From: Stieleria bergensis
GTDB lineage: Bacteria > Planctomycetota > Planctomycetia > Pirellulales > Pirellulaceae
NCBI GenBank assembly: GCA_007745635.1
Contig: CP036272.1
Coordinates: forward strand, 4,083,521 to 4,147,520
Direction of reading: 5' to 3'
Length of the DNA: 64,000 nt
The notes below the pieces were generated by a model. That model was not told the origin of the DNA. It was given only the letters and a program-made list of their open reading frames with translations, and did no database searches. The position numbers and the translations under genes were made by a program. This document shows, piece after piece, positions 58,228 through 64,000 of this stretch (within the stretch, counting starts at the first letter, position 1; every line of letters starts with the position of its first letter).

Positions 58228-58600
58228 GAATCTCAAAAAGGGTCACTGCGAAGCCTTCAAAAAGGGCACCGACCGCCAGATGCTCGTCATGTCATCGCCG
58301 CAATTGTTCCGGCGTCCCGACATGGAACTAACGCGGGTCGATGCCAACCTCCTTGACGGAAAGCTGGTTTCGATTGGCGAAACGTTGCTGGCTCAACAAT
58401 CCGGCGATCTTCCGATGGTGTTCTTGAGTAAAGGAAGTGAACCAATCGCTACGATTGAGGGTGAAGGCGCAGCCAAGCTTGTCGAAGCGATTGAGGGATC
58501 GGATTGTCCGGATTTCGCCGAGGTGAATGTCGTCGATGTTTGTGACATCTCGGACAGCATCACCGTGCAATTGATCGACGAGGAGCGAAACGATGGTTAG
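58220..58600 (+). CDS. Unknown protein, 126 aa
   Basis: From ATG 58220, overlapping the previous stop by eight bases; GGAGG is 12 bases upstream. It is soluble and acidic, with no cysteine cluster; predicted alternating strands and helices (L-D-G-K-L-V-S-I-G-E-T-L-L-A-Q-Q, V-F-L-S-K-G-S-E-P-I-A-T-I-E-G-E-G-A). No known domain was recognised. Its place between the STAS-like and Cys-rich genes, with the same eight-base overlaps, makes it an obligate part of the operon. Confidence 0.7.
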   Translation: MGENLKKGHCEAFKKGTDRQMLVMSSPQLFRRPDMELTRVDANLLDGKLVSIGETLLAQQSGDLPMVFLSKGSEPIATIEGEGAAKLVEAIEGSDCPDFAEVNVVDVCDISDSITVQLIDEERNDG

Positions 58601-59693
58601 CACACCCAAGCAAATGAAGACCCTGCGACCGTCCGTGAAAGTTCCGGAGGATTTCGTCGCTGCTGGGTGCGAAACATGCGGACTGCTTCAGCATTGTGGT
58701 GGCATGCGGAACGAACGTGCTTTGCTCACCTGCGTCGACCAGTTCTGTTGCGGTTCGGGCGACTGTGACAACGTCTGCCCCGACCATCCCGACTATGCGA
58801 AGCGAGTGAGGGAAATTGGTGGCTTCGGACGGCACCGCATCGGGCCGATGCAACAAAACGATGCTCGCCTTCCTACCTACGTTCCGCTGGTTCATCACGG
58901 CTACCGTCGTCAATCGAATTTGCACGCGGAAGCGGTCGCGATGTGCCCGTACAACTTTTTGAAACAGAAGGGGAAACGCTACGTTTCCAACGTTCAGGAT
59001 CAAGACTCACTTCGCGACAAGTTCAAGATCGCCGCGGACGCGAAGCTGATTCTTTGCGGGACCGCCAAAGATAAGCCGCTGGAGGCATATTGGACGCATC
59101 GCCGCGTCGAGCAGACGATGGACTTGATCGCCGCGATCAATCCCGACCTGTACATCGCTCCGAACTTTTCGATGTTCTTGGACGTGCCGCGTCACGACAA
59201 CCTATTTAACATCAAGCGTCAGTTGCTTTGTCTATCGGAGTTGTCCGCTGCCGGCGTGTCGGTGGTTCCACACATCAGCGCAACGATGCCACATGATTGG
59301 GATAATTGGCGCGCATTCTTGCACGAACACATCGACATCCAGCACATCGCATTCAATTTCCAAACAGGCTACAGCGATCGCGGTGAGGCGAAACTCGCAT
59401 TGAATCGGTTGGTGCGGTTGCAGCAGGCTCTCGGCCGCAGTCTTTCACTGATCATGATCGGCGGTTCGCAGTTTTTGGAAATCGCGATGCTAAATTTTGG
59501 ACGCTTGACTGTCGTCGATTCCACTCCGTTCATGAAGACTCAACATCGCCAGCGACTGGTAATGAACGGCTCAAAGCGACATTGGGTAAAGTCGCCAACC
59601 CAGCGGGGAACGCCTATCGACGATTTGCTTCAACATAACGTCGGCAGTTATTCGACACAGATCGCTCATCGAGTGGGTGAGCTGTTCAATTAG
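58593..59693 (+). CDS. Cys-rich protein, possibly DUF4417-like barrel
   Basis: A 366-aa protein overlapping the previous gene by eight bases. The N-terminus has eight cysteines within 37 residues (C26, C29, C35, C47, C52, C53, C58, C62), suggesting a zinc or Fe-S site. The rest (D-L-Y-I-A-P-N-F-S-M-F-L-D-V-P-R, G-V-S-V-V-P-H-I-S, I-A-F-N-F-Q-T-G, L-S-L-I-M-I-G-G-S-Q-F) reads like a TIM-type barrel. It loosely resembles DUF4417 phage-associated proteins, but this is not a firm match. Function unknown; possible nucleic-acid-processing enzyme. Confidence 0.6.
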   Translation: MVSTPKQMKTLRPSVKVPEDFVAAGCETCGLLQHCGGMRNERALLTCVDQFCCGSGDCDNVCPDHPDYAKRVREIGGFGRHRIGPMQQNDARLPTYVPLVHHGYRRQSNLHAEAVAMCPYNFLKQKGKRYVSNVQDQDSLRDKFKIAADAKLILCGTAKDKPLEAYWTHRRVEQTMDLIAAINPDLYIAPNFSMFLDVPRHDNLFNIKRQLLCLSELSAAGVSVVPHISATMPHDWDNWRAFLHEHIDIQHIAFNFQTGYSDRGEAKLALNRLVRLQQALGRSLSLIMIGGSQFLEIAMLNFGRLTVVDSTPFMKTQHRQRLVMNGSKRHWVKSPTQRGTPIDDLLQHNVGSYSTQIAHRVGELFN

Positions 59694-59768
59694 ACAATTG
59701 ACCGAGGATTCTCGTGCAGCGGTCTTTTGCGTGGCAACGAAGTTCTATCACAGCAAGAGAACGATTGA

Positions 59769-60767
59769 ATGAATCTAACGCGACTATTCGCTTACGAAGT
59801 TTATCCACAGAAGAACGACGAGAACCCCGTCGCGCCTTCTGGCGGAAAAATCGTCCAAAGCACCCCACTGAAGAAAACGCTCTCGCAACTGATTCGAGAC
59901 AACCGATTGGAAACGCAGACGCCAATTGCGTTTACGGTCGAAGATCCCAAGGCAAAGCAACGCGTGAACGTCGTCCGGGAGTCCGTGCTCAACTTCGCCT
60001 TTGGTCGTGGAGACACAGTGAAAAATAACGCTGGCTATCTTGCATTGCGACTGTCGGAAGTAATGGACGGACGTTCCAATCCGTTCTTGCTTTTGATCTC
60101 GTGCTTCAAGGAAGGCGATGCGTCAAGCATCGTGTTGTGGGCGTTCCCAAAAGACGAAGGGCTGCAGTTTTCGGCAACCGCGAATGGAGCGAAGGTGACG
60201 GTGATCGAGGATGTATTCAATATTTCTTCCACACTCCGAAAGGCTGCGATCTTCACCGGCAAGAACGAGGAAAACTCACTCTGGGAAGGTCGAATGGTTG
60301 ACCTTCAAAGTGGACGAACGGATTTATGGGTCGAACGATTTCTTGCCTGCCGACTTTCTGTCAGTGGAGTTCACGGCACCACGATCCTATCCGAACACCT
60401 GTCGCAAGCATACCGACAAACCAAGTCGGATTCCGTACGGGAAGAACTCTTCAACGCCATCATCGGTGTGCGAACGGCACCTGTTCGCCGAACTTCGTTT
60501 CTGAAGTTCGCAAATGATTATCTCGGCGACGGTGCGAAGGCGGAGTTCTTATCGATCGTTCCAAGCGAGCAACAGTCGATGAGTTTTGACTTCGATCGCG
60601 AGACGTTTGAGGCCAAGATTGGCATTCGGGTTGTTAAAACTCCTGACCAAGTCATGGTGGCCGCTCCCCTGCAAACGATTGGCAATACGGTCAAAATTGC
60701 AGGGGACCGTATCGACCTATCTTCCCAGATTGAGTCGCAGTATTTGAAGGCGGGTAAGCGTGGTTGA
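59769..60767 (+). CDS. Unknown protein, 332 aa
   Basis: ATG 59769, 75 bases after the previous stop. No signal peptide or TM segment. Text such as K-N-N-A-G-Y-L-A-L-R-L-S-E-V-M-D, L-L-L-I-S-C-F-K-E-G, V-L-W-A-F-P-K-D and S-F-L-K-F-A-N-D-Y suggests an alpha/beta protein, faintly like nucleoid-associated NdpA/37-kDa proteins, but I do not claim homology. It ends in an eight-base overlap with the hydrolase gene, so the two probably act together. Confidence 0.7.
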   Translation: MNLTRLFAYEVYPQKNDENPVAPSGGKIVQSTPLKKTLSQLIRDNRLETQTPIAFTVEDPKAKQRVNVVRESVLNFAFGRGDTVKNNAGYLALRLSEVMDGRSNPFLLLISCFKEGDASSIVLWAFPKDEGLQFSATANGAKVTVIEDVFNISSTLRKAAIFTGKNEENSLWEGRMVDLQSGRTDLWVERFLACRLSVSGVHGTTILSEHLSQAYRQTKSDSVREELFNAIIGVRTAPVRRTSFLKFANDYLGDGAKAEFLSIVPSEQQSMSFDFDRETFEAKIGIRVVKTPDQVMVAAPLQTIGNTVKIAGDRIDLSSQIESQYLKAGKRG

Positions 60768-62013
60768 GAACGACTGGGAGAACGACCGAACTCAGGGTCT
60801 CGCAATTTGTGGACGGCTTGAGACGTACCTAAGGAATTGTTTGCAGCCACTCGATCTTGATTTAGATATTCGCTGCACCTTGAAAAGCAGTGATGACGAG
60901 AGCCCGAGTTGCGAAATGTCGGTTCCGCGTGGTTCGCTCGGCGATGTCCAAACAATGCTTGCCAAAGAGCTGAGCTTGCTTTCCGAATCAACTGTTGGGG
61001 AAGAATCGGAGCTCACCTTTGAAGCCGTGATTCCGGCAATTCTGAAGAGCGAAAATTGGAACGGAGACCAGGTCTTTTTGCTCACCATTCATCAGTCTGA
61101 ATCTCTACCTGAACGTAATGAGGGAGAATTACCAGCGATAGTGAAGTTCTCCGTGGACCCAAATTACGGACGGTCGGCAACGGAAATCACCCACGTAATC
61201 GTGATGATCCACGGTATTCGCGACATCGGAAATTGGCAGCACAATGTGACTCACAATTTGGTCGCGAAGGGAACCGCAGTCGAGATGCTTCAGTATCAGC
61301 TGTATCCGGCCATGCGTTTTTTGTGGCCATGGGACGGCTCGAAAACTCCGGTGCAACGCGTCCTAAAGCGGATGCGAGCGCTGAAGAATCAATATCCAAA
61401 TGCTCGAATGTCCGTCATCGCTCACAGCTTCGGCACCTATGTGACGCTGAAGGCGATTGAAGCTGACGCCGATCTCCAATTTTGGAAAATCGTATTTTGT
61501 GGTTCGGTAGCCAACGAGCAATTTGAGTGGTCCGACATCAAGCGACGGATCGGGGACGGCGACCGCGCAACGAAGGACTTCGTCATCAACGACTGCGGAA
61601 CTGGTGACGTTTTCCCGATCCTTGGTGCGACTTTCGGATGGCACTACGGCATGGCTGGTGCCACAGGGTTTTCAGAGGGTTTCATTGTCAATCGCTTCCA
61701 CAAATCGGTTGACGGTCTCAAAGGAGGGCACGGACTGTACTTCAGCCCTGAATTCGTTCGCCAGCATTGGCGACCATTCTTGATCGAGGATCAAGCACCG
61801 AGTTGTGGAGACGGAGTTCAAGGAGAGGATCTCCCGCGCATCGTCAAATGGCTGTACCACGGTTGGTTCCGGTGGCTCTGTCGATTTTTGGCTTGGATCG
61901 CTCTCTTCATTGCGTTCCTGGCGGGTGTGGTCTTATCGGCCCGGCTTGTAATCGCAGCCTGGCCTGCGATTTGCGATTTTACGCGACAATTGTTCGGTCT
62001 CGATTCGGCCTGA
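60760..62013 (+). CDS. Alpha/beta hydrolase with C-terminal membrane anchor
   Basis: 417 aa from GTG 60760 (eight-base overlap upstream). The hydrolase core begins near residue 145: V-I-V-M-I-H-G-I-R-D (oxyanion H-G) and nucleophile Ser223 in I-A-H-S-F-G, with candidate Asp in N-D-C-G-T-G-D and His in G-G-H-G-L-Y-F. A strong hydrophobic segment (W-L-C-R-F-L-A-W-I-A-L-F-I-A-F-L-A-G-V-V, about 372-402) anchors the C-terminus. The N-terminal 140 residues are unknown. As last gene of the operon, it may be a lipase-type effector acting at the membrane. Confidence 0.8.
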   Translation: MVENDWENDRTQGLAICGRLETYLRNCLQPLDLDLDIRCTLKSSDDESPSCEMSVPRGSLGDVQTMLAKELSLLSESTVGEESELTFEAVIPAILKSENWNGDQVFLLTIHQSESLPERNEGELPAIVKFSVDPNYGRSATEITHVIVMIHGIRDIGNWQHNVTHNLVAKGTAVEMLQYQLYPAMRFLWPWDGSKTPVQRVLKRMRALKNQYPNARMSVIAHSFGTYVTLKAIEADADLQFWKIVFCGSVANEQFEWSDIKRRIGDGDRATKDFVINDCGTGDVFPILGATFGWHYGMAGATGFSEGFIVNRFHKSVDGLKGGHGLYFSPEFVRQHWRPFLIEDQAPSCGDGVQGEDLPRIVKWLYHGWFRWLCRFLAWIALFIAFLAGVVLSARLVIAAWPAICDFTRQLFGLDSA

Positions 62014-62347
62014 ATCAGGTTTGCGATGATCGAAATGGCATGTCGACAACGAGTTGCTTGACTCGTTTCGTGATGATCGACTCGTGAACAAATGAAATCT
62101 TTCCGACCCGGTGGACCAAACGTGTCACGGGGGTGGGCTTCAATGCTCGGACTGGCATTTGATAGCAAAGTTTTGCGTTGGGGGATTGTCTGGGTCAGGT
62201 GGACATGTCTAGGATGACTTTCGGTGCAAAGTACGCACTTCACTTTTGCGGTTTGCCGGGCCGGTTGGTTCGGCGTGGCGGCGGGGGTGTGGTTGGGTCG
62301 GTCGTGGGTGGCCGGCGTTTTCGTTTGGAGATTGGGAATATGAGTGA
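62014..62347. other. Intergenic, likely control region of the XRE/ImmA pair
   Basis: About 330 bases with no credible ORF. AAGTACGCACTT (62229-62240) is a small palindrome that could be an operator for the following XRE protein. From about 62270 the sequence becomes unusually G-rich on this strand (GGCGGGGGTGTGGTTGGG). Confidence 0.35.
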
Positions 62348-62761
62348 ATGGATTGGGTTGCCTCGTTTTTCGGGGGCGGTGCGGTGAAAAAGGCGGTTCA
62401 AAAGAAACGGACGACGACGGATTTCGGCGGTCGGCTGCGTGAAAAACGGCTGGCGAAGCAGATCACGTTGCGGAAGTTCGCGACCATGATCGGGGTGTCG
62501 TCGACGTACCTGTCGCAGGTCGAACAGGGACGGTACGACCCGCCGACGGCGGATCGGGTGCGGCAGATCGCGGAGATCCTGGGCGAGGACGTGGACCTGT
62601 GGATCGGGCTCGCTGACCGTGTGCCGGAGGACATGGAGGAGATTGTCAAAGAGCATCCCAAGGAGATGCCGGAACTGATGCGGGCGGCTCGGGGTTTGAC
62701 GCCCGAACAATTCGCCAAACTTCAACAAACCATCGGACGCATGAGAGCAAAGGTGAAGTAA
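62348..62761 (+). CDS. XRE-family HTH regulator paired with ImmA/IrrE
   Basis: 137 aa from ATG 62348; GTG 62384 (V-K-K-A-V-Q-K-K-R) is a likely alternative because the first 12 residues look unlike the family. HTH: L-R-E-K-R-L-A-K-Q-I-T-L-R-K-F-A-T-M-I-G-V-S-S-T-Y-L-S-Q-V-E-Q-G-R-Y-D-P-P (about residues 30-66). Then I-A-E-I-L-G-E-D-V-D-L-W-I. It sits two bases ahead of a metallopeptidase gene, the classic repressor-protease arrangement in which the ImmA-type protease cleaves the repressor upon stress. Confidence 0.92.
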   Translation: MDWVASFFGGGAVKKAVQKKRTTTDFGGRLREKRLAKQITLRKFATMIGVSSTYLSQVEQGRYDPPTADRVRQIAEILGEDVDLWIGLADRVPEDMEEIVKEHPKEMPELMRAARGLTPEQFAKLQQTIGRMRAKVK

Positions 62762-62763
62762 CC

Positions 62764-63495
62764 ATGGTCGTGGATTTACTGGCACAGGGAATTGACGTGC
62801 CCGAACTTTCGCCGGAAACAATCGCTGCGATGGCCAGCGACGTGCTGGCGGATTACGAGCGGATGGTCGGTGCGAACAACGAGGCTCCGATCGAAGTCGT
62901 CGATATTGCGACCAGTCTGCTCGGGTTGGAGTTTGCGTTTGCGGATTTGCAAACGGAGTTCGAGGATCGCATCCATGGGGTGCTGTACACACGCCGGAAG
63001 TTGATTCACATCGACACGGAACTGGATCCGGATCGGTGTCCGGCGATGACGCCTCGGTTTAACTTCACGCTTGGGCATGAAATCGGGCATTGGGTTTTGC
63101 ACCGGCACTTGTTCATTGACGACGACGGCCATCCGTTGGTGTTCGATGACGACAACGCGCCCGACATCATCTGCCGTTCAACGGGTCGGCGGCCGTTGGT
63201 CGAACGACAAGCCGACGCATTCGCGGGTTGTCTGTTGATGCCGGAACCGTTGCTGCGGCAAGCGTGGAAATCGTTCGTCGGTGACGACGGTCCGATCAAC
63301 GATTCGGAAATCAAGAAATCTTCGCCGAAGGTCGATCCGAATCGGATCTCGTTCATTGATGGCGATGGCGAGCGAGCGACGGATCCGCAGCGACTGTTGC
63401 GGGAAGCGTTCTGCGAACCTTTGGCGGCGAAGTTCATCGTTTCTCAGGAGGCGATGCGGATTCAATTGGAAACACTGGGACTGTTCTCAGAGTAG
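62764..63495 (+). CDS. ImmA/IrrE-type metallopeptidase
   Basis: A 243-aa zinc protease: H-E-I-G-H-W-V-L-H-R-H at about residues 109-119 (HExxH), and a third ligand in R-Q-A-D-A-F-A-G-C-L-L-M-P (the E of the usual E-x-x-A-x-x-F-A is D here). It is coupled to the XRE gene at 62348-62761 and expected to inactivate that regulator on a signal such as DNA damage or phage infection. Such pairs control mobile elements and defence loci. Confidence 0.9.
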   Translation: MVVDLLAQGIDVPELSPETIAAMASDVLADYERMVGANNEAPIEVVDIATSLLGLEFAFADLQTEFEDRIHGVLYTRRKLIHIDTELDPDRCPAMTPRFNFTLGHEIGHWVLHRHLFIDDDGHPLVFDDDNAPDIICRSTGRRPLVERQADAFAGCLLMPEPLLRQAWKSFVGDDGPINDSEIKKSSPKVDPNRISFIDGDGERATDPQRLLREAFCEPLAAKFIVSQEAMRIQLETLGLFSE

Positions 63496-63565
63496 AGGGG
63501 GACTTGCGGAGCGGTCGGCTTCGCGGGGTTGTGAACGCTTCCGCGTTGGGGGCGTTATTTTTTCA

Positions 63566-63582
63566 AAGCACATAAAGTGCTT
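63566..63582. promoter_or_regulatory. Palindrome upstream of partial gene
   Basis: AAGCAC-ATAAA-GTGCTT is a perfect 6-5-6 palindrome 34 bases before the last gene. The half-site AAGCACA also occurs next to the other XRE gene (48165-48171). It might be an operator for the adjacent XRE protein. Weak evidence. Confidence 0.4.
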
Positions 63583-63615
63583 ACCTTGCACAGACTTTTC
63601 AGGGGAGCGGAAGCT

Positions 63616-64000
63616 ATGAGTTTAGGGGGATTCAATCCGAGGACGGTGTTGCGGCAGACGACCAACGGGTTACTGGATGAGTTGTTCGGGCGAATGGAAG
63701 TGCCCATGCGGTTGAATTGGTCGGACCTCGCAGAGATGGACGTTGACCCGATGTTTGAAGCGTATCAGTCGCTCGATGACAACGATCACGACCGTGCCGA
63801 GGTGATGTTGCGTGACCTTCATCTGATGACCGGCGAAGAAGCTCAACGGGTTGTGTTTCAACAGATCAAGCAAGCCAAGATGGATGACTTGCTGGCGGAA
63901 CTGGAACAACTGGAGAGTCGTTACGATTGTGCCGCGATCGCGTATTTGGAAGCACCGCAAGCGTACCAAGCGGCGATGCGTTTTTCCAAAGCCGACCGCG
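63616..64000 (+). CDS. Unknown protein, N-terminal 128 residues (runs off window)
   Basis: ATG 63616 follows AGGGGAGCGG, a good ribosome site 6-15 bases upstream. The frame stays open to the window edge: M-S-L-G-G-F-N-P-R-T-V-L-R-Q-T, then L-W-S-D-like N-W-S-D-L-A-E-M-D-V-D-P-M-F-E-A-Y, V-M-L-R-D-L-H-L-M-T-G-E-E-A-Q and a helical stretch L-A-E-L-E-Q-L-E-S. No domain could be recognised from this part. Placement behind the XRE/ImmA pair suggests more defence or mobile-element genes beyond the window. Confidence 0.7.
   Translation, partial: MSLGGFNPRTVLRQTTNGLLDELFGRMEVPMRLNWSDLAEMDVDPMFEAYQSLDDNDHDRAEVMLRDLHLMTGEEAQRVVFQQIKQAKMDDLLAELEQLESRYDCAAIAYLEAPQAYQAAMRFSKADR

Overview
The window looks like a chromosome segment of a Pirellulaceae-type planctomycete (Rhodopirellula-like). 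The signs are eight full-length secreted sulfatases, a Tat-dependent DUF1501 protein, a Ser/Thr kinase with C-terminal WD40 repeats paired with an ECF sigma factor, and two copies of the small ORF / DUF2924 / serine-recombinase module. This assignment comes from gene content; no rRNA or marker gene was seen.

Layout. (1) 1-2.6 kb: the tail of an integrase-core transposase, then a decayed DUF2924-recombinase module whose recombinase breaks off near 2522. (2) 2.6-9.4 kb: a DUF1501 protein, a glycosidase-like fragment, a sulfatase, a DoxX/membrane pair divergent from a TetR regulator with two clear operators, and a secreted protein. (3) 9.4-23.5 kb: a polysaccharide-utilisation stretch, almost all on the minus strand. 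It holds six full-length sulfatases, a sulfatase remnant, a GH36/Sip1-type glycosidase, the N-terminus of a GH2 enzyme and an IS110 fragment. (4) 23.5-24.7 kb: a RAYT-type transposase bounded by 17-bp inverted repeats, lying exactly between two truncated genes (an ISNCY-like transposase and a MarR regulator). (5) 25-40 kb: ordinary small metabolic and regulatory genes (patatin, TMEM175 channel, CNMP/flavin reductase, porin, pirin, amidohydrolase, isochorismatase, tandem AraC, kinase plus sigma factor, SDR). Seven copies of a 58-64 bp double-hairpin repeat are scattered here. Five lie at gene 3' ends, and in three cases the repeat supplies the TAG stop. One is inserted in frame inside the porin. 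(6) 40.7-43.9 kb: an intact second recombinase module. (7) 43.9-46.6 kb: a metal-related group (DUF305, Csp-type copper storage protein, ZIP transporter, DoxX). (8) 46.6-64 kb: a defence island. It holds a DUF91/NucS-like nuclease, an XRE regulator, type I R-M (hsdR, hsdM, hsdS), an ATPase + HNH pair resembling Septu (PtuAB) that is translationally coupled to hsdS, and a compact six-gene operon: GHKL ATPase, STAS-like protein, two unknown proteins, a Cys-rich protein and a membrane-anchored alpha/beta hydrolase. An XRE / ImmA-IrrE pair and a partial gene at the window edge follow.

The best candidate for an undescribed system is the operon at 56678-62013. It directly follows the R-M/Septu-like genes, has three identical 8-nt gene overlaps, pairs an anti-sigma-like GHKL ATPase with a STAS-like partner, and ends in a possible membrane-acting hydrolase effector. 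The stop-codon-supplying palindromic repeats are the second strongest signal.
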